Origin: Niabella sp.
Lineage (GTDB): Bacteria > Bacteroidota > Bacteroidia > Chitinophagales > Chitinophagaceae
Reading direction: 5' to 3'
Assembly: GCA_027493055.1 (NCBI GenBank)
Contig: JAPUDO010000048.1
Coordinates: 23,118 to 87,117 of the forward strand
DNA: 64,000 nucleotides
Under the pieces are notes generated by a model. It was not told the DNA's origin and made no database searches. It was given only the letters and a program-made list of their open reading frames with translations. Position 1 is the stretch's first letter. Each line of letters starts with the position of its first letter. A program made the position numbers and the translations under genes. Below, one piece after another: positions 45,552 through 54,935 of the stretch.

Positions 45552-46997
45552 ATGAATCAACAGCAACTTATAGAGCTTGTTAATGATTTAACTAAACAGT
45601 CGCGGGAAAGCGAATGGCTGGAGTTCAAACAAAACTTCCATTCAGCAGAAGAAATTGGTGAGCGGTTGTCGGCATTAAGTAATGGGGCTTGTATTCACAA
45701 CCAACCTTTTGGCTACCTGGTTTTTGGAATTGAGGATAAAACACAGCTTATTACAGGTACCACCTTTAAGGCCAGGTTGCACAAAAAAGGGAATGAAAAT
45801 CTGGAACATTGGCTTGCCACACGGCTTAATCCAAGAATTGATTTTGTGATTTACGAATTTGACTATGATTCGGACCGTTTTATTTCTTTATTTATTGTTC
45901 CCGCCACCAAAGCACAGCCTGTAGAATTTTTACACCAGGCATACATCCGTGTAGGAAGTATTACACGAAAACTGAATGAATTTCCTGAAAAGCAAGCCAA
46001 AATCTGGAAAAAGGAAAATATTCCGTTTGAAAAAGAAATTGCCAAAGACAACCTTACAGGTTCCGACATTATAAGATATTTAAGTACCGAAACCTATTTT
46101 GATTTAATGAACCTGCCTTATCCCTCCACACAGCAAGGCGTGATTAATAAATTCCTGGAGGAGGGATTCTTAGTGAAAAACACCGGATATGCCATTACCA
46201 AGTTAGGGGCGTTGCTATTTGCTAAACAACTCAAAGATTTTGAAAGCGCAGAACGAAAATCGGCCAGAGTGATTGTATATAAAGGCCGGAACAAGGTAGA
46301 AACTGAACGTGAGCAAATGCATGCGAAAGGCTACGCCATAGGCTTTGAAGAACTGGTGAACTGGATAAACAGCCAGTTGCCGGCCAACGAGGAAATAGGT
46401 AAAGCATTAAGAAAGGAGTCGCGAATGTACCCCGAAATAGCCATTCGGGAATTGGTAGCAAATGCGCTTATTCACCAGGATCTGACCGAAAAAGGTTTCC
46501 CAATGGTGGAGATCTTTACGGACAGGATTGAAGTTTCCAACCCCGGAATACCACTTGTTTCTCCTGAACGTTTCATTGATGCTTATCTTTCCCGAAATGA
46601 TAAGTTAGCGGACCTGATGCGTAGAATGGGATTTTGTGAAGAAAAAGGTAGCGGCCTGGATAAAGTGATTTTTTACAATGAACTGTATCAATTACCGCCT
46701 GTTAATGTAATGGTAACTGAAAACAGAACGCGGGTAACAATGTATTGTTACAAAGTCTTGAATGAGTTAGACAAAAAAGAAAAGATCAGGGCTTGCTATC
46801 AACATGCCTGTTTAAAATGGGTCTCGAATGAAAAAATGACCAATCAGAGTTTAAGAGAACGGTTTAAGATTGAAGATCAGAATGCAGCAATAGCTTCACG
46901 GATTATTAGAGATGCTTTGGAAGAAAAGCTTATAAAAGAAGAAGACCCCGAAAGCAAATCAAGGAAATATGCAAGGTATTTACCCCATTGGGCATAA
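45552..46997 (+). CDS. AlbA_2/Schlafen-like ATP-binding protein (RecG-related COG2865 type)
   Basis: This 481-residue protein has an N-terminal AlbA_2 (Schlafen-like) domain: ESEWLEFKQNFHSAEEIGERLSALSNGA, FGYLVFGIEDKTQLITGTTF, SLFIVPATKAQPVEF, YIRVGSITRKL. A GHKL ATPase domain lies at about 290-390, seen as EIAIRELVANALIHQDLTEKG, MVEIFTDRIEVSNPGIP and MGFCEEKGSGLDKVI. A winged-helix-like tail follows. Members are widespread as accessory genes and several are linked to phage defence or nucleic-acid regulation; no function is established for this one. It lies between the fructan operon and that operon's sensor, where unrelated genes are not expected. This suggests insertion. Its downstream DNA carries the four-copy repeat. 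Confidence 0.85.
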   Translation: MNQQQLIELVNDLTKQSRESEWLEFKQNFHSAEEIGERLSALSNGACIHNQPFGYLVFGIEDKTQLITGTTFKARLHKKGNENLEHWLATRLNPRIDFVIYEFDYDSDRFISLFIVPATKAQPVEFLHQAYIRVGSITRKLNEFPEKQAKIWKKENIPFEKEIAKDNLTGSDIIRYLSTETYFDLMNLPYPSTQQGVINKFLEEGFLVKNTGYAITKLGALLFAKQLKDFESAERKSARVIVYKGRNKVETEREQMHAKGYAIGFEELVNWINSQLPANEEIGKALRKESRMYPEIAIRELVANALIHQDLTEKGFPMVEIFTDRIEVSNPGIPLVSPERFIDAYLSRNDKLADLMRRMGFCEEKGSGLDKVIFYNELYQLPPVNVMVTENRTRVTMYCYKVLNELDKKEKIRACYQHACLKWVSNEKMTNQSLRERFKIEDQNAAIASRIIRDALEEKLIKEEDPESKSRKYARYLPHWA

Positions 46998-47002
46998 AAT
47001 CT

Positions 47003-47212
47003 TATGTGACGGTTATGTAACAGATTGGGGGTTGCTTAATTTTAAATCATTGAAAATCAATATTTTTTTATGTGACGGTTATGTGATAAAAAGTGGTTTA
47101 CAGTTGCAAATCATCAACGAATTTCTTATTTGATGGCTATTTGATAAAAGTACCCACTTTAAACATAACTAAATGATAATCAATCATTTTTTATTTGACG
47201 GTTATTTGACAG
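47003..47212. repeat. Four spaced near-repeats TATGTGACGGTTATGTGA
   Basis: Units start at 47003, 47069, 47127 and 47192. Each has the form TAT(G/T)TGA(C/T)GG(T/C)TAT(G/T)T(G/A)A, and after each comes an AAATCAT...ATCAA-type stretch. The period is about 58-66 bp. They fill the 230-bp gap between the AlbA_2 gene and the hybrid sensor gene. Two of the copies share GTGAC-GGTTATGT exactly. Confidence 0.75.
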
Positions 47213-47247
47213 CTCCATCATGAAAAAGGGTGAGAAAAAATTTGCTA

Positions 47248-50025
47248 ATGATACAATTTTTAAACTGGCCACGATTTTTTGTTTATATCTTTTGTTTGCT
47301 GCTGTGCATTACTTCCTGTAAAACAAAAGAAGAGAAAACTTATATTATCGGGATCTCTCAATTGGGAGAGGGAGACGCCTGGCGGAAGTCGATGAAGGAG
47401 GAAATAGACCGTGAGCTGGTTTTTAACCCGCAGCTGAAGATCGTTTATAAGGAAGCGGGCTACAATTCTTCTAAACAAATAGCACAGATAAACGAGCTGC
47501 TGGCTCAAAAAATAGACCTGCTGATTGTATCACCCAACGAAGCTGAGCCACTAACGCCTATTATTGACAAAATATATAAAAGCGGCATCCCGGTCATTAC
47601 GGTCGACCGTAACATCAGCTCCAACTCGTATAATAGCTTTATAGGCGCTGATAACACGGAAGTGGGGGCATTAGCAGCAAGATACGCAGCCCGTTACCTG
47701 AAAGAGCGGGGAGCGATCATTGAAATTACAGGGCTTCCGTCCTCTACACCTGCCAAGCAAAGAGAAAAGGGATTTGGTGATGAGCTAGCCAGGTACCCAG
47801 GTATTACCATCCGCAGCATTATTAACGGGGATTGGCTGTCAGGAAGCGTGGAGCAGCAACTGCCGTTATTAAGAAATGAGCTGCAGAATGTACAGCTGAT
47901 CTTTGCGCACAACGATATAATGGCAGCAACAGCTGCAAAAGTTTGTAAACAGCTGGGATTCCCCGATATTAAAGTAATAGGCGTGGATGCGCAGGCCGGT
48001 ACCGGGCTTAATTATATTGAGGATGGTACCCTGCTGGCCTCGGTATTGTACCCTACAGGCGGCGGCGAAGCTATCAGGACTGCTGCGCAAATACTGAATC
48101 AACAAAAAGTGCCCAAACGTGATTTTTTAAGAACGATCATAGTAGACAGTACCAACGCGGGCATGATGCAGCAGCAGTTTAACCAGATCGTTGCACAGCA
48201 AAAAGACATTATACGGCAGGAAACACTTTTAAAGCAGCAAACCAAAACCTTTAATACCCAGCGCAACCTCATCAATATTCTGCTAGCTACTTTATTATTG
48301 CTTTTAACCCTGTCCGGACTGCTGGTATATTTACGCAGAAAAAACATCAGGGCCAATAAGCAGTTGCAGCTCCAGAACCTGGAAATACTTTCCAAAAGTG
48401 AGCAGATCAACAGCATGGCGAAAAAAGTGCAGGAGGTAAGCGAGCAAAAGATCAGCTTTTTTACGAACGTGTCGCACGAACTTAAAACCCCTTTAACGCT
48501 CATTATGGCGCCGGCGGAGGAATCGCTCAATAATCCCAAAACGCCCCAGCATACCCGGTACCAGTTCTCCCTTATCAAAAAAAATGCAGCAAGGCTTTTA
48601 CTGCTGGTGAACCAGCTGATGGATTTCAGGAAAATAGAAGAAAACAAAATGAAGCTGAAAGTGCAGCAAACAGATATAGTGAGCTTCACAGAAGACATTA
48701 TAAAATCTTTTGAAGTACTGGCCCGGCAAAGGCAAATAGATTGCCGGCTGATCACTAAAGAGCCAGCCATTAAAGCCTGGATAGATCCGGAAAAGATGGA
48801 AAAAGTATTTTTTAACCTGCTTTCCAATGCCTTCAAATTTACCGGCACCAACGGCCACATTTATGTAATGCTTGAAAAGGATGAAGAAGATAAAAATGTA
48901 ATAGTGAAGATAGAAGACTCGGGGCTGGGTATGAATGAAGAGGAACAGTCTCATTTATTCGAATTTTTCTATCATGGTACGGTACAGAACGAAAACGGCA
49001 GCGGCGTGGGCCTGGCGCTTTCAAAAGAGTTCGTGGAAATGCACAAGGGAACGATACGTGTGGTGAGCGAAAAAAATAAAGGAGCTGTTTTTTGCATACA
49101 ATTGCCTTTGGGCAATACCCATTTCAGCGAAGCAGAAATGGCTGCCAGTCAATCAAAAGAATATGTAAGCCAGGTGCCATCGTGGATTGAAAACTATGCG
49201 CTTCACGACAGCAAGCCGCTTCCTGCTCCAGATGAAAGCGCGGCAGCGGGGGGTAACCCTTATACCGTCCTAATAGTGGAAGACAGCAGCGATTTAAGAG
49301 ACTTCCTGCAAAGCAGGCTGGCTGCAGACCATAATATAATAGCAGCCAACGATGGCAGGGAGGGCATAAAAATGGCCTTTGAAGAAATGCCGGATATTGT
49401 TATATCTGATATCCTGATGCCTAATACAGATGGTATTCAGCTAACAAAAATTTTAAAGTATGATGCCCGTACCGCTCACATCCCAATCATCCTCTTAACC
49501 GCTAAAACCGCAGAGGAAAATAAAGTGGAAGGACTTAAAACAAAAGCAGATGCCTACATCACAAAACCATTCAATATTGATGTGCTGAAACAAACCATCC
49601 AGAACCTGCTGGAAAGCCGCAATGTGATGAAAAAACATTTGTCTGTGTCATTGTCAGATGAAATGCCCGGCACCATCAGTAAGAAAAACGATAAAGCGTT
49701 CCTGGCCCGGTTCAATGCTATTGTGGATCAGAATATAGGCAATGAAAGCTTTTCTATACAGGATATCTGCAGCGAATTAAGCATTTCCAAAATTCAATTA
49801 TACAGGAAGCTAAAACCTGTGCTGGATGTAAACATTAATGAGTATATACTCAACAAGCGCATTCAAAAGGCCAAATACCTTATAAGACATGAGGAGCTGT
49901 CTTTGTCTGAAATAGCCTACCAGTGCGGCTTTTCATCGCCTTCTTATTTTTCCACAGCGTTCAAAAAAGTTACCGGCGAAACACCCAAGGCGTATAAGCA
50001 GGCGGGAGGATACAATAAGGAGTAA
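47248..50025 (+). CDS. Hybrid two-component system (HTCS) with sugar-binding sensor, fructan-type regulator
   Basis: This one-protein two-component system is 925 residues from the ATG used here; a GTG 18 bp upstream is possible. Residue numbers below count from that GTG. An N-terminal lipobox-like signal (LLLCITSC) precedes a periplasmic-binding-protein domain at about 38-310: GISQLGEGDAWRKSM, DLLIVSPNEAEPL, VITVDRNISS, FAHNDIMAATAA, GVDAQAGTGL. A membrane helix lies at 347-367. HisKA has phospho-His H416 (FFTNVSHELKTPL), followed by HATPase boxes NLLSNAFKFT and DSGLGM. The receiver has D727 (VISDILMPNTDG), and an AraC-type HTH closes the protein (ICSELSISKIQLYRKL, IAYQCGFSSPSYFSTAFKK). A LacI-type sensor HTCS is the fructose sensor of the B. 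thetaiotaomicron levan locus, so it probably activates the operon at 31-45 kb. Confidence 0.93.
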   Translation: MIQFLNWPRFFVYIFCLLLCITSCKTKEEKTYIIGISQLGEGDAWRKSMKEEIDRELVFNPQLKIVYKEAGYNSSKQIAQINELLAQKIDLLIVSPNEAEPLTPIIDKIYKSGIPVITVDRNISSNSYNSFIGADNTEVGALAARYAARYLKERGAIIEITGLPSSTPAKQREKGFGDELARYPGITIRSIINGDWLSGSVEQQLPLLRNELQNVQLIFAHNDIMAATAAKVCKQLGFPDIKVIGVDAQAGTGLNYIEDGTLLASVLYPTGGGEAIRTAAQILNQQKVPKRDFLRTIIVDSTNAGMMQQQFNQIVAQQKDIIRQETLLKQQTKTFNTQRNLINILLATLLLLLTLSGLLVYLRRKNIRANKQLQLQNLEILSKSEQINSMAKKVQEVSEQKISFFTNVSHELKTPLTLIMAPAEESLNNPKTPQHTRYQFSLIKKNAARLLLLVNQLMDFRKIEENKMKLKVQQTDIVSFTEDIIKSFEVLARQRQIDCRLITKEPAIKAWIDPEKMEKVFFNLLSNAFKFTGTNGHIYVMLEKDEEDKNVIVKIEDSGLGMNEEEQSHLFEFFYHGTVQNENGSGVGLALSKEFVEMHKGTIRVVSEKNKGAVFCIQLPLGNTHFSEAEMAASQSKEYVSQVPSWIENYALHDSKPLPAPDESAAAGGNPYTVLIVEDSSDLRDFLQSRLAADHNIIAANDGREGIKMAFEEMPDIVISDILMPNTDGIQLTKILKYDARTAHIPIILLTAKTAEENKVEGLKTKADAYITKPFNIDVLKQTIQNLLESRNVMKKHLSVSLSDEMPGTISKKNDKAFLARFNAIVDQNIGNESFSIQDICSELSISKIQLYRKLKPVLDVNINEYILNKRIQKAKYLIRHEELSLSEIAYQCGFSSPSYFSTAFKKVTGETPKAYKQAGGYNKE

Positions 50026-50246
50026 GAAGCACAAAGGAAAATGCAGCGACTCAATTACAGAAAACTCACCTTAAAAATAAATGCTACTTCCTTTAATTTA
50101 GAAGAGGTATGAAATGATAGGAAATTTATTAGCTTTGTGCCTATATAAACGAAACCCACTAGTTTGAATTGCTTCAGGGACTAATGGGAATTAGGTAACT
50201 CAAAAGTACTGCGAATTTTGATTTTGCCAAATATTAAATCAAATAA
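50026..50246. other. Intergenic region before the accessory island
   Basis: About 220 bp following the HTCS gene, AT-rich. I see no gene or hairpin in it. The island of accessory genes starts just downstream. Confidence 0.35.
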
Positions 50247-50294
50247 ATGAGATATGCTGACTTTGAAAGAATTATGACTCCTGCAAGGTTGGGC
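50247..50294 (+). pseudogene. 5' stub of an Abi_2-type abortive infection gene
   Basis: The ATG at 50247 opens MRYADFERIMTPARLG, the typical beginning of Abi-family (AbiD/AbiF-like) proteins. After 16 codons the similarity stops abruptly and the remaining frame (to 50447) is random and crosses a terminator-like structure. No other part of an Abi protein is found downstream. It is therefore a truncated remnant, presumably cut by the arrival of other accessory DNA. Confidence 0.6.
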
Positions 50295-50342
50295 AGCATG
50301 TGGATACGGGACATACGCTCTAATTATTCCGCAAAAAATTGG

Positions 50343-50350
50343 TACCTTTG
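50343..50350 (+). promoter_or_regulatory. TAnnTTTG box in front of a putative small RNA
   Basis: TACCTTTG fits the Bacteroidota -7 element. It stands 11 bp before the first hairpin of the putative small RNA; the -33 TTG element is not clear. Confidence 0.5.
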
Positions 50351-50356
50351 TATTAA

Positions 50357-50467
50357 CAGTACTCGCCACGCTACCCACAGAACAGCGTACCAGGGCGAGT
50401 CTTTTGCTTTTAAAATATTTCAGTTCCGCATGGGTGTTTCTTTATAAATACTTATGCGGATTTTTTT
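50357..50467 (+). ncRNA. Putative structured small RNA with its own terminator
   Basis: After the TACCTTTG box comes a two-part hairpin. ACTCGCC (50361-50367) pairs with GGCGAGT (50394-50400), and inside it ACGCT (50368-50372) pairs with AGCGT (50384-50388). A strong terminator follows: TCCGCAT (50425-50431) with ATGCGGA (50454-50460), extended inward by GGGTGTTT/AAATACTT with wobble pairs, then TTTTTT. No convincing frame lies within. This reads as a roughly 110-nt RNA gene. I do not recognise it as 6S, SRP or tmRNA. Confidence 0.5.
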
Positions 50468-50536
50468 ATGAATGCACCTCTACAATTTTGATAGAGCACT
50501 AAGGCTTTTATATATTTGTTGTTATTGAAAAATAAC

Positions 50537-50685
50537 TATCTTAGCAAAATAACCATTTGGAAAAAATTGTAACCTGAAAAGCACAAAGACCAGAACGGTT
50601 GCCAAACTAATAAATTTTTAACCGATAAAACTACTACATAGTCATACCTAAGCGCTTACAAACCGTTAGCAATCGAGTTAATTAG
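50537..50685 (+). repeat. Promoter/leader repeat, copy A (before tcmP)
   Basis: It begins with TATCTTAG (50537-50544) and contains CACAAAGACCAGAACGGTTGC and an AATAAATTTTT tract, as in copies B (52322) and C (62061). Similarity to copy B extends about 150 bp, to the ACAAAC stretch. TATCTTAG resembles the -7 box, so the repeat probably carries promoter and 5' leader. Confidence 0.75.
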
Positions 50686-50719
50686 GAATTAGTGGCGAAA
50701 TTTCTTAAACAATAACTAT

Positions 50720-51556
50720 ATGAATACATTCGGAGGAGATTGGACTAAAATCAAAATTGAAATACTAGTCGAATACGCCAAAGCTTATCTGACAATAATG
50801 AAAGATCGAAAGTTTTTTAAATTATTGTACTTTGACGGTTTTGCTGGTAGCGGCTTCATCATCAAAGATAAAAAAATTGATGTTGATGTTACAGTTGGAG
50901 CTGCCAGACGCATCGTTGAAATATCAGAACCAAGGTCGTTTGATTTTTATTATTTTGTTGAAAAAGACCAGGAGAATTTCAACCTACTCGAAAAAAATAC
51001 AAAACAGGCCTTCCCAAAGAAGGATATATTTCCTGTATGCGATGACTGCAACAAGAAAATTATTGACTTGGGAAATTATTTAAGGAATCCTAAGAACAAG
51101 AATGTAAGAACCTTAGCTTACATTGATCCATGTGGAATGCAAGTAGAATGGCGTTCAATAGAAAGTTTAAGAGGGCTTCCTATTGATATGTGGATTCTTG
51201 TTCCAACTGGTTTGGGAGTAAACAGACTTCTTAAGAGAAATGGACAAATTTCTGACGCATGGCTGGAAAAACTTGAAGTTTTTCTGGGTTTAAGCCGTGA
51301 GGAAATTGAAAAGAAGTTTTATAAAAAGAAAGCAACGTTGTTTGAAGATATTACAATTGTTGAAAAGGAAAGGGATGCCATAGAAAACTCTGCAAAATTA
51401 TATAAATCAAGGCTTAAAGAGATATTTGATTTTGTATCAAAGCCTTATGAATTAAGGAATTCAAGCAATGCAGTCATGTACCATTTATTCCTAACTTCGA
51501 ACAATAAAGCAGCAGAAAGAATTGGAAATGATATTGTAAATAAATACAACAAATAG
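50720..51556 (+). CDS. tcmP: Three-Cys-motif partner protein TcmP
   Basis: This 278-residue protein matches the TcmP family (partner of the three-Cys-motif protein): [112 protein letters not shown] and FVEKD look like a Rossmann methyltransferase-type nucleotide-binding site, as in class I methyltransferases. The next gene starts one base after its stop and encodes the three-Cys (DUF5131) protein, so the two act together. The pair is widespread on mobile DNA and its reaction is not established. Copy A of the leader repeat is directly upstream. Confidence 0.88.
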   Translation: MNTFGGDWTKIKIEILVEYAKAYLTIMKDRKFFKLLYFDGFAGSGFIIKDKKIDVDVTVGAARRIVEISEPRSFDFYYFVEKDQENFNLLEKNTKQAFPKKDIFPVCDDCNKKIIDLGNYLRNPKNKNVRTLAYIDPCGMQVEWRSIESLRGLPIDMWILVPTGLGVNRLLKRNGQISDAWLEKLEVFLGLSREEIEKKFYKKKATLFEDITIVEKERDAIENSAKLYKSRLKEIFDFVSKPYELRNSSNAVMYHLFLTSNNKAAERIGNDIVNKYNK

Positions 51557-51557
51557 G

Positions 51558-52283
<726 letters not shown>

Positions 52284-52321
52284 AGATTTCGCCCGGCGTC
52301 AATAAAAATAGTAAAAACAGG

Positions 52322-52470
52322 TATCTTAGCAAAACAACCATTTGAAGAAAATTGTATTCTAAAGCACAAAGACCAGAACGGTTGCAGAATTAATAAATTT
52401 TTTAAATAAGTAAAGCTACTATATAGCCATGTTTAAGCATTTACAAACAACTATAAGTGTTTAGTGATTG
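52322..52470 (+). repeat. Promoter/leader repeat, copy B (before DUF2806)
   Basis: TATCTTAG at 52322-52329 is followed by the same leader as copy A: CAACCATTTGAAGAAAATTG, AAGCACAAAGACCAGAACGG, TTGCAGAATTAATAAATTTT. It stands about 70 bp before the DUF2806 gene. A nearby GTTGGCAGTAATTTTA resembles the end of the attC-like element at 53.8 kb. Confidence 0.75.
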
Positions 52471-52539
52471 CACAAATCGGCGAGTTGGCAGTAATTTTAT
52501 AGCAACACCGTAAATATCAACAAACTTGAAAAAGAAACA

Positions 52540-53670
52540 ATGCAAATGAATGACATTTTAGGACTTGGTAAAATATTGCCCATTGACAAATTGATTGAAG
52601 TTGTTTCAAGCGTAGCAGGACGACTTTCAAAACCGTATTTTGACCGAAAAGATATTGATACCAAAGCGTACGAAATAAAAAAACTTGCCGAAGCACGTGC
52701 TGAAGAAATGAAAATAATTTCCAAAGCTGTTAAAGAAAATCATCTTTTAACGGGCGGAATTCAATACAACGAAAATGGCGTTGTTGTTACATCGCCAAAA
52801 GAATTACCAGCAGACTATATTGAACTTTCAACACCTACTTTGGAAGAAAGAACTCAAAGTCGTATAGACCACAGAGAAGCACAAAAACAATTAAATTTAG
52901 AAAACGTAACAGCATACGCAGCTGAACAACTTTTAAACGAACAACCTGTTACAGATGAACCAATTGACGAAGATTGGAAAACAAGATTTTTTAATATCGC
53001 TGAAGAAGTTTCTAATGATGAAATGCAAGCTCTTTGGGGACGAATACTTGCGGGAGAAATTAAAAAACCTAAATCCTTTTCTTTAAGAACACTTGAGTTG
53101 CTGAGAAATTTAAGTAAGGAAGAAGCAGAGTGTTTTATTAAATTCGGACAATTGGCAATTACTTCAAACACCACTTCATTTATTCTAAACTTCAAAAATG
53201 AAAAACTTTTAGAAGAAAAATATCATCTGACTTTTGCCAACCGACTTTTGTTAGAAGAATTAGGATTAATAACTGCAAATGACCTGCGATTTTTAGTTCA
53301 AGAGACAAGGGAACACAAAAGTCAAGCTGTTTTTAGAATTGGGAACGTATGTGTTGTCGCAGAAAAAGAAGAAAATATTCCGCAACAACAAATTCCAGTT
53401 CTTGTGTTTACTAAAATTGGACAAGAACTACTTCAACTTATTGAAACCAAACCAGAATTAGATTACATTCAACTTTTAGCTTCTAAAATTAGAAGGAAAG
53501 GCGTTAATGTGAAATATGCCAATATACTTGAAATAAAAGATGGGCAAATTCATCATACGGGTTTGCAAGATGTACCTATGACAGAAGAAGAAATCAAAAA
53601 AGAAGAAGAAAAGTTGAAAAGAGAGGAAGAGCGAAAAAAACAAATTGAAGAACGAAATAAACCGAAGTAA
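52540..53670 (+). CDS. DUF2806 domain protein
   Basis: This 376-residue cytoplasmic protein has no signal peptide. It begins with a helical stretch (DILGLGKILPIDKLIEVVSS, RKDIDTKAYEIKKLAEARAE) and an acidic linker. The DUF2806 core is WKTRFFNIAEEVSNDEMQAL, WGRILAGEIKKPKSFSLRTLELLRNLSKEEAECFIKFG, LLLEELGLIT. The end is a Glu/Lys/Arg coiled coil (EEEIKKEEEKLKREEERKKQ). DUF2806 occurs mainly among accessory genes and has no known activity. It stands behind copy B of the leader repeat and ahead of an attC-like element, so it looks like a cassette of its own. Confidence 0.8.
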   Translation: MQMNDILGLGKILPIDKLIEVVSSVAGRLSKPYFDRKDIDTKAYEIKKLAEARAEEMKIISKAVKENHLLTGGIQYNENGVVVTSPKELPADYIELSTPTLEERTQSRIDHREAQKQLNLENVTAYAAEQLLNEQPVTDEPIDEDWKTRFFNIAEEVSNDEMQALWGRILAGEIKKPKSFSLRTLELLRNLSKEEAECFIKFGQLAITSNTTSFILNFKNEKLLEEKYHLTFANRLLLEELGLITANDLRFLVQETREHKSQAVFRIGNVCVVAEKEENIPQQQIPVLVFTKIGQELLQLIETKPELDYIQLLASKIRRKGVNVKYANILEIKDGQIHHTGLQDVPMTEEEIKKEEEKLKREEERKKQIEERNKPK

Positions 53671-53677
53671 AAACTAC

Positions 53678-53810
53678 TGCCAACAAGGGTTTGGGTCAGG
53701 CGGGGCGAACGTTCCCGTTCGACAGTTTTTCGTAAATTGAGCCTTGTCGCTCGCCCGGAATTTTCTGCCGAAAATCCCGCCCGAACGCCAAGCCCCGAAC
53801 CGTTAACAGC
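53678..53810. repeat. GC-rich imperfect palindrome, attC-like cassette boundary
   Basis: A GC-rich island in AT-rich DNA. TGCCAACAAGGGTTTGGG at its left is roughly inverted on its right as CCCCGAACCGTTAACAGC. Inside are GGCGGG/CCCGCC (53699 and 53775 regions), a CGAACG...CGTTCG hairpin (53705-53720), and GGAATTTTC...GAAAATCC. The outer ends resemble attC core sites (GCCAAC and GTTAAC), but the match is not exact and no integron integrase is in the window. Confidence 0.5.
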
Positions 53811-53832
53811 AATTTTAACAGACACAAGCTTT

Positions 53833-54672
53833 ATGAGATTTTCACAAAGAATTGGTAAAAAAGATATTAGACAAACATTACAAATTGACAGCATTGATAG
53901 AGTTCTTGAAAATCGACTATGGAATAATATTTTAACTGACTTTATCAATGAAATAAATGATTATGCACCAAGATATGAGGAATCCCAAAGAGCTAAAATT
54001 TTCAAATATATTTGGGAGAACTTTTATGAACTAAAAGCGGACGAAATACCATCTTACACAGATGGCAGTGTTTATACGCCTGGTATGATTGAGTATCTAA
54101 AAAAATGGTTTCTTAAGGCTGAATGGTATGAAAAATATGATTTGATAGAATTTTTATCTGACGTTTCTGATACATTAAAATTAAACTTTACAACTAAAGT
54201 AAATTATACTTTAAAAAGAGAATTAGCAGGATTTACAATTATTCAAAATAAGATTGTACAGATAACCTCTGAACAAGAAGTTAGTACAATCGAAGACGCA
54301 TTAAAAAATACTTCAAAGTACAAATCTGTAGAGACTCATTTGAATCAAGCCTTAGAATTGCTATCAAATAGAGGACATCCAGACTATCGCAATTCAGTTA
54401 AGGAATCAATTTCTGCTGTTGAAGCATACTGTTCTATCTTAACTAATGATTCGAAAGCAACGTTAGGAAAAGCTTTGACACAAATTGAAAAAACTCACAA
54501 AATACACAATTCTTTAAAGTCTTCGTTTTCAGCTTTATATGGATATACAAGTGACTCTGGAGGAATAAGACATTCTCTTTTAGAAGACGATATCAAAGTC
54601 ACATTGGAGGATGCAAAGTTTATGCTTGTTGCTTGTTCCGCATTTATAAACTACTTGAAAGCGAAAGAATAA
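53833..54672 (+). CDS. AbiJ-type abortive infection protein with C-terminal HEPN-like domain
   Basis: This protein starts as AbiJ_NTD4-type proteins do: MRFSQRIGKKDIRQTLQIDS, RVLENRLWNNILTDF. The N-terminal half includes NFYELKADEIPSYTDG and FLKAEWYEKYDLIEFLSD. The C-terminal half reads YKSVETHLNQALELLSNRGHPDYRNSVKESISAVEAYC and SALYGYTSDSGGIRHSLLEDD, a layout of HEPN-fold domains in AbiJ and similar antiphage proteins. HEPN domains often act as RNases; the R-x4-6-H motif seems to be GIRHSL only in part. An open frame extends upstream to 53737, but it crosses the palindrome, so the ATG at 53833 is preferred. Length is 279 residues. Antiphage action is inferred from family. Confidence 0.82.
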   Translation: MRFSQRIGKKDIRQTLQIDSIDRVLENRLWNNILTDFINEINDYAPRYEESQRAKIFKYIWENFYELKADEIPSYTDGSVYTPGMIEYLKKWFLKAEWYEKYDLIEFLSDVSDTLKLNFTTKVNYTLKRELAGFTIIQNKIVQITSEQEVSTIEDALKNTSKYKSVETHLNQALELLSNRGHPDYRNSVKESISAVEAYCSILTNDSKATLGKALTQIEKTHKIHNSLKSSFSALYGYTSDSGGIRHSLLEDDIKVTLEDAKFMLVACSAFINYLKAKE

Positions 54673-54674
54673 AT

Positions 54675-54875
54675 ATCCGAATCGTTGGTGTCATTTACCG
54701 ACTGAACTATTTACTTCTGGGAAATTTAAAAGATGAATTAAAAAATAAACTTGAGAAAACTCTTCATATTTATATTTTCGCTCAAGACGCATTTTTATAT
54801 ACTGAATATTTTCATAATCCTGACACTACTGAAGAATTAGAGCTAATCACAAAATCAACACAATACAAAATATAA
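54675..54875 (+). pseudogene. Possible 3' fragment of an unknown gene
   Basis: An open frame continues just past the AbiJ stop with a sensible composition (GVIYRLNYLLLGNLKDELKN, KLEKTLHIYIFAQDAFLYTE). It has no start of its own except inside the AbiJ gene (54633). It could be the end of a deleted gene or a chance frame. I do not recognise it. Confidence 0.25.
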
Positions 54876-54935
54876 ATTACGGTAAGATAATAACAGGTAA
54901 ATAAGCGGCTGACATCAACCCTTCTTCATACTAAC

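Noticed and set aside
47003-47212. CRISPR array
   Set aside because: Repeat units are short, imperfect and unevenly spaced (58-66 bp), intervening parts resemble one another and no cas genes are present.
48099-48860. 253-codon open frame antisense to the HTCS gene
   Set aside because: Composition is low-complexity Ser/Leu/Phe, it has no domain, and it lies wholly opposite a clear kinase-coding region; it is a shadow frame.
50295-50447. Continuation of the Abi gene after its first 16 codons
   Set aside because: The translated sequence has no similarity to Abi proteins and crosses a promoter-hairpin-terminator arrangement.
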